In this document: positions 33,518 through 42,655 of the stretch, in pieces
How the letters are laid out: every line of letters starts with the position of its first letter
Position numbering within the stretch: the first letter of the stretch is position 1
Assembly (NCBI GenBank): GCA_029243545.1
Contig: JAQWRV010000028.1
Coordinates: 87,949-151,948, forward strand
Direction of reading: 5' to 3'
From: Rhodospirillaceae bacterium
GTDB taxonomy: Bacteria > Pseudomonadota > Alphaproteobacteria > Rhodospirillales > Rhodospirillaceae
Length of the DNA stretch: 64,000 nucleotides
Translations under genes and position numbers: made by a program
Notes under the pieces: generated by a model
Told to the model about the DNA's origin: nothing
What the model saw: the letters and a program-made list of their open reading frames with translations, nothing else
Database searches by the model: none

Positions 33518-34626
33518 AACAAATGCTCCGTGCCCGCTTCAGCAGGTTTCGTGCCAAGATTAATCCAGGGATACCCTTTTGAACCGAGCCCAAAGGCATT
33601 GGTGTCCACAAATCCGACGTCCTTGAGCACATCGACCCATTCCGTTGCGCAGGTTTCGGAGAAGAACGGCTCACCCCGGTTGTCCGTATCCCAGTCCAAA
33701 ACAACTGCTTGGAACGGATGGACCTGAGCGAAGGGCGGCGGGTCGTTGATGATAATGTCACCGCCGGGCTTGAGAATACGAAAGGCTTCCTCAAGCGCTT
33801 CCTTGCAAACACTCACGGGCATTTCATGAAATAAGGCGTAACACACAATCGCATCTACACTTTCATCGGGCTCACCGGTCTTACGGGAATCTCGTTGCTT
33901 GAAGTGGATGGGCACACCCATGGCCCTGGCAGCGTCGTGACCGCCCTTAAGCATTGCCGTTGAAAGGTCACTGCCGATCAACTCGGCTTCAGGGTAATTC
34001 TTGTGGCACGCGGACAACGTTGTGGCGCCACCACACCCCATTTCATAAATACGGTCGTAATGGTCTTTGGGAAGATTTTTTGTGACGTTGACACGCTGAT
34101 TACGTATGTCGTCACCAACCTCGACAGCGGCATACCCGCCCTTGCTAAACACGTAACGGCCGATACCGGCCATGAACATAGGCCCGGCAAGATCGTAACC
34201 GTCCCAGCCACCGGGTTCGAGATGCCATTCAACACCATCATAGTATTCGGGGATCGCAACACTGTCGTCGAGTTCTAATGAACCGCCGCAGTCCTCACGT
34301 GGACCACCGACCATTTTTTCTGCTTCTTCCCGTTTTTCTTCGACAGCCGGAATGGCACGGACAAAGTTCTCTTCACCAACGTAGCGTTGATAGAACCGCT
34401 CATGTTTATAGGCGATGGATTTTTCCGCCACGGCTTTAGCGCGTGCGATGCGTTCTGGCCAGGGCTCATTGGTGCCACCGCGTTCATGTTCTGCGATGAT
34501 CTCAGCCCCGACAGGATCTGCTTCGAATTCAGCTTTAGCTATACCTCTGACACGGCTGGAGGCGTAGGGTTGAAGCGACCCCAGAAACTGAAGGCCGGCG
34601 CGGCCCCGCTGTGACAGATTAAGCAT
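33514..34626 (-). CDS. Class I SAM-dependent methyltransferase (copy 1)
   Basis: About 370 residues. The Rossmann SAM site is YEMGCGGATTLSACHKN with acidic motif II in AELIGSDLSTAM, then DAIVCYALFHEMPVSVCKEA and LKPGGDIIINDPPP. Preceding it is a family-specific block IPEYYDGVEWHLEPGGWDGY that recurs in copy 2. The N-terminal helical part (~130 residues) may bind the substrate. ATG 34626, after GAGG, gives the start; a longer frame to 34695 is less likely. It is the first gene of an operon with the coiled-coil protein and a GPH carrier. The acceptor is unknown. Confidence 0.85.
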   Translation of the reverse strand: MLNLSQRGRAGLQFLGSLQPYASSRVRGIAKAEFEADPVGAEIIAEHERGGTNEPWPERIARAKAVAEKSIAYKHERFYQRYVGEENFVRAIPAVEEKREEAEKMVGGPREDCGGSLELDDSVAIPEYYDGVEWHLEPGGWDGYDLAGPMFMAGIGRYVFSKGGYAAVEVGDDIRNQRVNVTKNLPKDHYDRIYEMGCGGATTLSACHKNYPEAELIGSDLSTAMLKGGHDAARAMGVPIHFKQRDSRKTGEPDESVDAIVCYALFHEMPVSVCKEALEEAFRILKPGGDIIINDPPPFAQVHPFQAVVLDWDTDNRGEPFFSETCATEWVDVLKDVGFVDTNAFGLGSKGYPWINLGTKPAEAGTEHLL

Positions 34627-34946
34627 GAATATAGTCCTCTTTCGTAAGGAGCGGTTTGTTTTGATCTTAATTATGTGGGGTAGCACACCTTTCATTCAAG
34701 CGCGGCGAATACAATGGACCCAGATCGTTCTCCTGGTGATTAATTATTGGCTTAAAGCCACGACTTTGGAAGCTGCATGCCATGCACGAAAGTCATATCT
34801 AAGGCCCAATCCTCCCTTTAGACTGTGGTCCAATCGGGTTGCGGGTAAAGGCCTGACCGCGTGCCGCTCAGGCACCGGCTCAGCGCGACAGAGAGGGAGG
34901 CGCAGCATGAGCCGTAAATTCAGCCCTAATAAACTCACCAGCCCCC

Positions 34947-36014
34947 ATGCTTAGAAACCCCAACGCAATCGCGATCGCGGTCTTAATTGTTCTCATCGTC
35001 GGCATTGGTGGATATTGGGCCATCGACTGGTGGACCTATGGTCGCTATCGGGAGAGCACAAATAATGCCTACATCCGGGCAGATATCACTGCCGTAAGCG
35101 CGCGGGTTGAAGGATACGTCGACGACGTGCTTGTCGAAGACAACCAAGCAGTAAAGACGGGGGATCTACTCGTCCGCCTACAGCAAGACACATTTCTCGC
35201 ACGCATTGCCCAAGGCCGTGCCGATTTAGACAAAGCCATTGCAGAAGTAGAAACCGTCGCCAGCCGGCTCGGTCTTCAGGATAACCTGATTGAAGAAGCA
35301 CAGGCCGAACTTGAGGCGATGATCGCAGACCATGAACTGGCCGTCGTCGACCTAGAACGCGCTAAAGGATTGGTTGCCGACAACGTTGCCTCTGCTCAGC
35401 GCTTTGACACAACCGTCGCTGAAGAGTTACGAGCACGGGCAAGAGAGTCCGGAGCGCACGCCAATCTCAAAGCCGTGCGCCAGGAACGGAACGTCCTAAA
35501 AATGGAACGCCTTGCCCTCAGCGCTGAAGCGGATGAAAAGGCCGCGGCACTCGAACTTCTCCAGATCGACCTTGCCCATACAGATGTACGCGCGCCGATA
35601 GATGGTATTGTCGGTAACCGGTCCACGCGGATGGGACAGTTTGTCCGCCCGGGCTCACATCTCATGGCGGTTGTGCCGGTCGATACGCTTTGGGTCGTCG
35701 CTAACTTTAAGGAAACACAACTGACGACGATGGAGGCGGGACAAACCGCCGATATTTCCGTCGACACATTTCCCGACGTTACCCTTCAGGGCTCGGTCCA
35801 AAGCCTATCGCCTGCGAGCGGAGCAGAATTCAGTTTGTTGCCCCCTCAGAACGCCACTGGCAATTTCTCAAAAATAGTCCAGCGCATCCCTATCAAGATT
35901 ACCTTAGATGGAGACCACCCCCTCTTTCAAAGTCTACGGCCCGGCATGTCTGTGGTTGTAAGCGTAGATACGCGGTCCGATGGATCCGGGTCCTTGGCGT
36001 CTGGCCAAGATTGA
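34947..36014 (+). CDS. HlyD/EmrA family membrane fusion protein
   Basis: A 355-residue periplasmic adaptor with one N-terminal membrane helix (IAVLIVLIVGIGGYWAIDWW). It shows ESTNNAYIRADITAVSARVE (first half lipoyl), a coiled-coil hairpin (~95-200), DVRAPIDGIVGNRSTRMGQF and WVVANFKETQLTTMEAGQTA. It forms a tripartite exporter with the EmrB-like gene that overlaps its end and an outer-membrane partner elsewhere. The pair probably exports a drug or metabolite. The 320 bases before it, shared with the divergent methyltransferase gene, should hold the promoters. Confidence 0.9.
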   Translation: MLRNPNAIAIAVLIVLIVGIGGYWAIDWWTYGRYRESTNNAYIRADITAVSARVEGYVDDVLVEDNQAVKTGDLLVRLQQDTFLARIAQGRADLDKAIAEVETVASRLGLQDNLIEEAQAELEAMIADHELAVVDLERAKGLVADNVASAQRFDTTVAEELRARARESGAHANLKAVRQERNVLKMERLALSAEADEKAAALELLQIDLAHTDVRAPIDGIVGNRSTRMGQFVRPGSHLMAVVPVDTLWVVANFKETQLTTMEAGQTADISVDTFPDVTLQGSVQSLSPASGAEFSLLPPQNATGNFSKIVQRIPIKITLDGDHPLFQSLRPGMSVVVSVDTRSDGSGSLASGQD

Positions 36015-37636
36015 TCCATGGCTCTCCCGTGACAAGCGCAGCGACTGCGGCAGCTAATGGAATTGGCCCAACAGGCCGCGTAACAGGTCCTGCGGCGTCT
36101 GGTGACTCAGTAACCTGGCGTCATTGGCTCGGATTTGTGTTCCTTTTGATCGGTCAGTTCATGGCCGTCCTTGATATTCAGATTGTGGCAAGTTCTCTAG
36201 GAGAGCTAAGAGCGAGTCTGGGCGCGACTGTCGAGGAAATCGCCCTTATTCAGTCCTCTTATCTGGTCGCCGAAGTAGTCATGATTCCTCTCTCGGCCTG
36301 GCTCGCTCGCCTTTTTTCTATCCGCTATATGTTCGCCGGATCAGCTGCCTGTTTCATGGTGGCGAGCCTTCTATGTGCCACTGCCTGGAACCTCGAGTCT
36401 ATGATCGTGTTCCGCTCCTTACAGGGATTTTTTGCCGGCGCCCTTACGCCCCTATCCTTTGCCACCATCTTCTTCATGTTTCCGCGGTCCAAACACGCCA
36501 TCGGCGTCGCCATCGCCGGTATGATCACAACGACAGGGATCACCTTGGGCCCAGCTATCGGCGGCTTCATCACCACAACTTTCTCTTGGCATTGGATATT
36601 CCTGATGAATATCGTGCCAGGATTAATCGTGGTGTTCGGGGTTTTAGCCCTTATCGACGTGGACAGACCCCAGTGGCACATTTTACCGCAGATCGACATA
36701 CCGGGAGTCCTCCTCGCCGGGGTATTCCTCAGCAGCCTTATTATTCTGTTTGACAAAGGACCTGAAAACGATTGGTTCGATACATTATGGATTCTACAGC
36801 TCACCATTGTGACTGCTGTTAGCGGTATATTATTTGTTTGGCGCGAGCTGACCTGCCGATTTCCGATGATTCAACTCAAGTTATTCACCGATAAGACTTT
36901 TTCAGCCGGGTGTGCGTGCTCATTTATTCTCGGCGCTGCCATTGTTGGTTCAGCTTACCTCTCTCCCGCCATGCTTTCGACGGTACGGGGTTATAATAGC
37001 CAGCAAATCGGAACGATCATGATGTTCACCGGTGCAGCACAAGTGTTTCTTGCACCCGTAGCCAGCCTGATGGTGCAACGTATGGCTGGACGCATTGTCT
37101 TAGCCATCGGGCTTGTCGTACTTATGGCGGCCCTCGTCTGGCATGGTCAGATGACGGCAGAAATGGGTATTGATCAGCTCGCCATACCTCAATTCATGAG
37201 GGGCTTTGGCATCATGCTGTGTTTTATGCCAATAACAATCATCTCTATTGGCAGTGTTCCATTGTCAGAAGTCCGAAACGCTAGCTCCCTTTTCAATCTG
37301 TTTCGCAGTCTGGGTGGGGCCATCGGACTATCAATGGTCACAACGGCTCAAGAGGGTCGGTTTGACTTTCATCGGGAGCGTCTTTTGGAGCAACTCTCTG
37401 AAGGAGGCGCAGCGGCAACTCAATTTCTAACCGGCCTGCAGCAGCGCATTGAAGACACTTACAGCACGATACGGGATCCGGCAGAAGCTGCTCTTCGCAT
37501 TATGAACGCCTTCATCGAGCGGGAAGTATGGGTGCTGACCTTCAACGACATGTGGATTGCCATGGCTGCATATTGCGGCCTTACGTTTTTGTTCTTGCCG
37601 TTCCTGCCCGATAAGGTGCCGGTTCAAGACGACTGA
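36011..37636 (+). CDS. DHA2 family MFS efflux pump (EmrB-like)
   Basis: About 535 residues and 14 predicted helices. DHA2 features are FLLIGQFMAVLDIQIVASSL, ASLLCATAWNLESMIVFRSL, GFFAGALTPLSFATIFFMFP, the antiporter motif TTGITLGPAIGGFITTTFSW, and RSLGGAIGLSMVTTAQEGR. The frame opens with TTG 36011 or GTG 36029, overlapping or just after the emrA-like stop; neither has a strong ribosome site. It exports substrates with the EmrA-like adaptor. Confidence 0.88.
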   Translation: MIHGSPVTSAATAAANGIGPTGRVTGPAASGDSVTWRHWLGFVFLLIGQFMAVLDIQIVASSLGELRASLGATVEEIALIQSSYLVAEVVMIPLSAWLARLFSIRYMFAGSAACFMVASLLCATAWNLESMIVFRSLQGFFAGALTPLSFATIFFMFPRSKHAIGVAIAGMITTTGITLGPAIGGFITTTFSWHWIFLMNIVPGLIVVFGVLALIDVDRPQWHILPQIDIPGVLLAGVFLSSLIILFDKGPENDWFDTLWILQLTIVTAVSGILFVWRELTCRFPMIQLKLFTDKTFSAGCACSFILGAAIVGSAYLSPAMLSTVRGYNSQQIGTIMMFTGAAQVFLAPVASLMVQRMAGRIVLAIGLVVLMAALVWHGQMTAEMGIDQLAIPQFMRGFGIMLCFMPITIISIGSVPLSEVRNASSLFNLFRSLGGAIGLSMVTTAQEGRFDFHRERLLEQLSEGGAAATQFLTGLQQRIEDTYSTIRDPAEAALRIMNAFIEREVWVLTFNDMWIAMAAYCGLTFLFLPFLPDKVPVQDD

Positions 37637-37658
37637 GTTTTATTAGGGAGTCATCACC

Positions 37659-39263
37659 ATGAACGATTCATTAGTTTCGCATGACGGACCATGCGCATTG
37701 TGTGGCACCGACATAGAACCTCGAAGTTTTGACGGGAAATCCAAGGTAAGCCGACGCAACGCCCTGAGTTTTACCGGCGGCGTGACAACAGCATTGGCCG
37801 GCGGACTTGGCATAGGTAAAGCTCATTCGTCGTCCCACGATAGGACCATGGTGCCGTCAGGTGAATTTGTCATCGAAGCCGGATGGGTGTTAACTGAAAA
37901 AAACGGCGTTCATAAGCTTTTAGGCGATGCCTCTGTTTTGATTTCAGGAGACCGCATTGTCAAAGTTGAATCCGGTCGGATCGATGGCGATTACACGCGG
38001 ATCGATGCGAGCAAACAGTTAGTCGTTCCAGGATTCATTTCCGGACATACCCATGCCTGCACAGCAACACCGACACGGGGCTTGATCGAGGGCGGCCGCA
38101 GACCTAACAACCGGCGTCCCCAGGAGCTGGTCGAACAACTCACCGACGACGATCTAGACACGCTGACAGCTTACAATGTGGCTGAGCTTCTTCGTGGTGG
38201 CACAACCACTCACGTCGAGATGAGCCTCAGCCTGCGCCAGGCGCAGTCCTATGTGCGGGTCGCCGAGGCCTGGGGCGTGCGAGGTTATCCGGGCGGCATG
38301 ATCCCCGGGTCTCGCATCTTGGGGCCGATTTGGGCCCGAACCGACGATCAAGTCCTGTTCGATGCCGAAGACGCGATCTTAGAGGAAGTCGCCGCCAATC
38401 TCGCCTTTGCAAAAAGCAAAATGGGCGCCGCCGGTGGTCGTATTCTCCCCATGATGACGCCCCATGCCACGGATACCCATACGCCAAAAACCATGGCTGC
38501 GATTGCCGATGCCGTAAAAGAGCTTGGCACAGGTATACACATTCATCTGTCTCAATCGAGTACAGAAACCGAGCGTGTGAAACGGCTGTGGGGCATGACT
38601 CCAACGCAGTGGCTGGATAGTTTTGGCTTGCTGGACGGCACCGTCTTTGGTGCTCACATGGGTGGACTGGATTGGGATATTGACCCTGCCATTCTGATCG
38701 AACGGGGTGTGGTGCTCGCTCATTGCCCCTCTGCTGGAGGCGCAGGCGGCTTTAGTCAGAACTATCCAGAGGCCTTGGCTGCAGGGATGGCCGTCAACAT
38801 CGGAATCGACACCCATTCCAACGATTATCTGGAAAATCTCAAGCTTGCGGTTCTTTACGGACAGGCCCGCACTATTTTACAGCAGAGCAATGGTGGGCGT
38901 GCTGTAAAAAAACCAACCATTTGGACCGCGCTCCGCAACGCTACTCAAGTTCCCGCTGCTGCCCTAAAACGAGACGACATAGGCCGCATTACCCTAGGTA
39001 CCAAAGCTGATTTGGTTTCTATTGATATCTCTGGCTTGCTGGTCGGTGGCGGTACGCTGCCGCCCGAGCCGTTGAATAACCTGCTCTATGCTAACGGCAT
39101 GATGGTCCGCCATGTGATGACCGATGGCCGCCTGCAAATCTTTGATGGCCACCTTGTCGCCGACAACGAGGACCGTGTCACCGACGAAGGCGGGCAAGTG
39201 ATGGCATCGATCTATGATCAGCTCCATAGCGAGAAGTGGTTTACGCCACTGCCGAGAGAGTAA
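37659..39263 (+). CDS. Tat-exported amidohydrolase
   Basis: A 534-residue metal-dependent hydrolase of the amidohydrolase superfamily (TrzA/AtzA-like). The first HxH is in PGFISGHTHACTATPTRG; further His and Asp in HIHLSQSSTETERVKRL, GAHMGGLDWDIDP and NIGIDTHSNDYLENL complete the site. Before the core is an unusual N-terminus: a CxxC pair (PCALCGTD) about 20 residues ahead of a twin-arginine signal (SRRNALSFTGGVTTALAGG). It likely removes an amine or other leaving group from a ring or amide in the periplasm. It starts a set with an MmgE/PrpD gene and an OYE-type flavoenzyme. Confidence 0.82.
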   Translation: MNDSLVSHDGPCALCGTDIEPRSFDGKSKVSRRNALSFTGGVTTALAGGLGIGKAHSSSHDRTMVPSGEFVIEAGWVLTEKNGVHKLLGDASVLISGDRIVKVESGRIDGDYTRIDASKQLVVPGFISGHTHACTATPTRGLIEGGRRPNNRRPQELVEQLTDDDLDTLTAYNVAELLRGGTTTHVEMSLSLRQAQSYVRVAEAWGVRGYPGGMIPGSRILGPIWARTDDQVLFDAEDAILEEVAANLAFAKSKMGAAGGRILPMMTPHATDTHTPKTMAAIADAVKELGTGIHIHLSQSSTETERVKRLWGMTPTQWLDSFGLLDGTVFGAHMGGLDWDIDPAILIERGVVLAHCPSAGGAGGFSQNYPEALAAGMAVNIGIDTHSNDYLENLKLAVLYGQARTILQQSNGGRAVKKPTIWTALRNATQVPAAALKRDDIGRITLGTKADLVSIDISGLLVGGGTLPPEPLNNLLYANGMMVRHVMTDGRLQIFDGHLVADNEDRVTDEGGQVMASIYDQLHSEKWFTPLPRE

Positions 39264-39271
39264 GTCTTGAG

Positions 39272-40612
39272 ATGAGCGTCACGTCCAGCCTCGCTGCAGA
39301 AGTTATCACGACTCGCACGGAAGACATTCCGGATTCTGTGATGGACGCCGTCAAAGCCATGACCATCGATCACATGGGCCTTCCCTTCATGGGCCGCCGC
39401 TATACGGGTGATGCGTTATGCGCGTTTGCCAAAAATACATTAGGGCCAGGCGAAGCCGTGCTATTGGGCGAACATATTAGAGTCAGTCCAGGGTTGGCCG
39501 CGGGGATCAACGCCCAGATGACACAAAACTCTGGCATGGAAAGCACGGGACCAGGGTTGCATCCTGGCCCTCTCCTTGTGCACACCGCCTTTGCTGCCGC
39601 GCAGAAGAATAAGGTGTCTGGCGCCAACATGCTGGCGGCCATAGCGATCGGTTACGATCTTAATGCACGGTTCCATTTGTCGCGGACGATCGACGAAGAC
39701 GTGCGTCACTTGAATTGCGTCGCGGCAGGGGTAGCCTGCCGGGTATTCGGTTATAGTGAAACGACAACAGCGCGGGCGATGAGCGTTGCCTGGGAAATTC
39801 CTCTGCGTTCTTTGCGTTATCTCAAGCCTAAAGTAGTGAAGCGCATCAGCCCATTTCCTATGGGCCATTTATTTGCCGCGCAAGCAGGGTTTCAGGCGGC
39901 TAGTCTTGCCCATAATGGTCTCGATGCCGTTCCTGACGAAATTGATACTCTTGGCGACGAATATGACTTGGACGGCCTCCTGAATACATCACGACGTTTT
40001 CACTTTGCCGAAGACGGATTGTTTTTGAAAAAATGGCCGAGCAGCAATTTGTGTCACATGGTTCTGCAATCGGTGACTGAGATCATCGAACGCGAAGATA
40101 TTCGTCCCCGTGATATTGAGACTCTCAAAGTCGGTTTGCCAGATTTGTATACCATCCCGCATCAAACCGACCCGGCTCCAGACTCCTACTGGCAGGGGAT
40201 TTACAGCGCGCCCTGGGCTATTTCCATGGCGGCACACGGCATTGAACCGGGGCCCGACTGGTTTACAACCGAACGGTTTGCTGATCCATCAGCCCGTGCC
40301 CTTGCGGCTAAGGTTGAAATTGTTGAGCATCCACCGGCTTCCAAGGCCCTTGCAGCGAAAGACTTTCTTGGCGTTGAAGGATGGGTGGAACTCAAGACGC
40401 CCAAAAGAACGTTCAAAGAAACAAAGACCATGGCTGAAACAGACGGGGCACCAACTTCGCCTTTGCCCCTTGATCAATTGGAAGATAAATTCAAAAGGCT
40501 TGTGCTCCCTGACTTGGGAGAAGGTCAAACGGAACGTGCGCTAATAGCTCTTAACAGCCTTGAGGCCTGTGAAGATGTTAATGAAATCGCAGCAGCATTG
40601 CTCTGCTCCTAA
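39272..40612 (+). CDS. MmgE/PrpD family protein, copy 2
   Basis: A 446-residue paralogue of the protein at 15166-16497. Both start MSVT and share VDH/IDH-MG at the beginning, TGPGLHPGPLLVHTAFAAAQ, AIGYDLNARFHLS, PKVVKRISPFPMGHLFAAQA and QTDPAPDSYWQGIYSAPWAI near the middle. ATG 39272 is chosen because the alignment with copy 1 starts there; an in-frame GTG upstream overlaps the amidohydrolase. It lies in the operon amidohydrolase, this gene, flavoenzyme, suggesting a joint pathway for an unknown organic acid. Confidence 0.85.
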   Translation: MSVTSSLAAEVITTRTEDIPDSVMDAVKAMTIDHMGLPFMGRRYTGDALCAFAKNTLGPGEAVLLGEHIRVSPGLAAGINAQMTQNSGMESTGPGLHPGPLLVHTAFAAAQKNKVSGANMLAAIAIGYDLNARFHLSRTIDEDVRHLNCVAAGVACRVFGYSETTTARAMSVAWEIPLRSLRYLKPKVVKRISPFPMGHLFAAQAGFQAASLAHNGLDAVPDEIDTLGDEYDLDGLLNTSRRFHFAEDGLFLKKWPSSNLCHMVLQSVTEIIEREDIRPRDIETLKVGLPDLYTIPHQTDPAPDSYWQGIYSAPWAISMAAHGIEPGPDWFTTERFADPSARALAAKVEIVEHPPASKALAAKDFLGVEGWVELKTPKRTFKETKTMAETDGAPTSPLPLDQLEDKFKRLVLPDLGEGQTERALIALNSLEACEDVNEIAAALLCS

Positions 40613-40633
40613 CCGTTAGCTATAGAACATATC

Positions 40634-42625
40634 GTGTATGATTCAGCTCACCCTGTTTATCCGCACCTTTTTTCCCCGATTACCGTCGCCGGGAAAAACC
40701 TGCGCAATCGCATTGTCCACGCGGCGATGTCTCTGCGCTACGTGCCCGACGGCAAGGTCAGCGATGACAGTATCACCTACTACCGCAACCGCGCGGAAGG
40801 CGGTGTCTCCATGGCCATCACAGAGCCCATGGGTACGACTCGATGGAATGTGGCGCCCCGGCGGATTCGTGTTTTTGGTAAGTCCAACGAAGATGGTTTG
40901 AAACGCTTTGCGAACGTTGTTGGAAATGCCGGTTGCCACATGATCGGACAGTTACAGGATTCAGGCCGCGGCCGTCACGAAGGCGGACGCAACATGAACG
41001 CCATTGGACCTTCTGCACTGCCTGATGATTTGAGCTGGACCATTCCTCATGCGCTTTCGACCAGTGAAGTTGAAACCATGATTGGAGATTTTGCAGAGTC
41101 ATCGGCCTGGCTCTATCACTGCGGCTGGGGCGGTGTGGAAATTTCAGCCGGACACGGTCATATCTTTCACCAATTCATGTCGGCACATTCAAATACGCGA
41201 GAAGACAAATACGGCGGCGACTTAGAAGGCCGCACCCGTATCGTCACAGAGTTGATGAGTGCTATTCGGGACCTAACCGACAAAGACTTTATCGTTGGCG
41301 TCAAACTACCTGGCGAAGACGGCACGCTCGGTGGCATTGATTTTGCAGAGTCCAAAAAGATCTCCGAGCTTATTGCCGCCAATGGCAATGCGGACTTCGT
41401 CACCTACTGCTGGGGATCACACTCAGACACGTTGTATTGGCATTTGCCAGATCTGCATGGCGACCGGGCCCCTTTCGTTGAGAAAATACGTGAGTTGGCT
41501 GAGCCGTTTAACGACACGCCGGTTGGAGCACTCGGCCTCATCACCGACCCCAACGAAGGCGACCGTGCCATTGAAGCTAACCAAGCAGACTTGGTGATGC
41601 TGGGCCGTCCTTTGGTGACGGACCCCGCCTGGGGCAAGAAAGCCATGGAAGGGCGCGAATCTCAAATTCGATACTGCGTGTCCGGAAACACCTGCTGGAA
41701 GCTGATCATCGATGGAGGACGGCTGCAGTGTGACAACAACCCTCGGGTCGGTCAGGCCGACGAGGCAGACTGGTGGCCGCCTCCCGCAGAGACAAAACGC
41801 AAAGTCGTTGTGGTCGGCTCTGGTATCGCCGGCATGGAAGCCGCCTGGATTGCCGGTGCGCGCGGTCATGACGTTACGGTGTTTGGAACCTCTGCTGAAG
41901 TTGGAGGCAAAACACGCCTGCACGCGGAATTGCCGGGCGGCGAGAATTTATCGAGCATTTATGACTACCAAAAACTCAGCGCCGTGCGCGCAGGAATCAA
42001 AATGGAACTCGGCGTCATGGCGTCCGCAGACGATGTTCTCGCCCTTAAGCCTGACACCGTGATTCTAGCGACAGGCTCAACCATGTCCTGGCCCGGCTTC
42101 TTGCCTGCCGAGTACAAAGATGAAGGGTTTTTCCTCGATCTTCGGGAGATCATGACCGCTTTGCTGGAGCACCCCTCACCGCAGCCCGGCACGGCCGTCA
42201 TTTACGATCAGGACCATACCAAGATGACCTACGCTGCAGCAGAATGGATGGCCGATAAATTCGACCATGTGGCTATCGTCACACCGCGAGATCGGATCTC
42301 ATCTGATGAAGCCTTGGTCAACCGCCAAGGCATCTACGACAGACTGTCTAAGAAGAAAGTGCGGATCATCACCAGCTCTGAGCCATCACCGGACTCGGCG
42401 TTTGAAGAAGGCCAAGTCACCCTGCGAAATGTCTACAGCGGTGAAGAACAGACCTTGGATGACATCAGCTTGTTTACCTACGCCACGCCGCGAGTGCCCA
42501 ATGTAGACCTCGTGTCCGCACTCGAAAAAGCCGGCGTTGAGGTGCATCTCATCGGCGATGCTTATGCGCCGCGCATGGTGGTAACCGCCACGGCGGACGG
42601 CAACCGGGTGGGCCAGCTTGTCTAA
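40634..42625 (+). CDS. NADH:flavin oxidoreductase of the OYE/TMADH-DCR type
   Basis: About 663 residues. The N-terminal half is an FMN barrel (LFSPITVAGKNLRNRIVHAA, HGHIFHQFMSAHSNTREDKY, GG, VMLGRPLVTDPAWGKKA), the C-terminal half an NADP/FAD module (VVVVGSGIAGMEAAWIAGAR). Between them the iron-sulphur loop reads RYCVSGNTCWKLIIDGGRL then QCDNN, so the pattern CxxCxxC...C of trimethylamine dehydrogenase and dienoyl-CoA reductase has only three Cys, with Gly at the second position. In the barrel, HGHIF replaces the usual HGY. The start is GTG 40634, without a clear ribosome site. The enzyme may reduce an alkene or demethylate an amine. Confidence 0.85.
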   Translation: MYDSAHPVYPHLFSPITVAGKNLRNRIVHAAMSLRYVPDGKVSDDSITYYRNRAEGGVSMAITEPMGTTRWNVAPRRIRVFGKSNEDGLKRFANVVGNAGCHMIGQLQDSGRGRHEGGRNMNAIGPSALPDDLSWTIPHALSTSEVETMIGDFAESSAWLYHCGWGGVEISAGHGHIFHQFMSAHSNTREDKYGGDLEGRTRIVTELMSAIRDLTDKDFIVGVKLPGEDGTLGGIDFAESKKISELIAANGNADFVTYCWGSHSDTLYWHLPDLHGDRAPFVEKIRELAEPFNDTPVGALGLITDPNEGDRAIEANQADLVMLGRPLVTDPAWGKKAMEGRESQIRYCVSGNTCWKLIIDGGRLQCDNNPRVGQADEADWWPPPAETKRKVVVVGSGIAGMEAAWIAGARGHDVTVFGTSAEVGGKTRLHAELPGGENLSSIYDYQKLSAVRAGIKMELGVMASADDVLALKPDTVILATGSTMSWPGFLPAEYKDEGFFLDLREIMTALLEHPSPQPGTAVIYDQDHTKMTYAAAEWMADKFDHVAIVTPRDRISSDEALVNRQGIYDRLSKKKVRIITSSEPSPDSAFEEGQVTLRNVYSGEEQTLDDISLFTYATPRVPNVDLVSALEKAGVEVHLIGDAYAPRMVVTATADGNRVGQLV

Positions 42626-42655
42626 CGTTTAAACCGACTGGGGTTTTGAGCTTAC

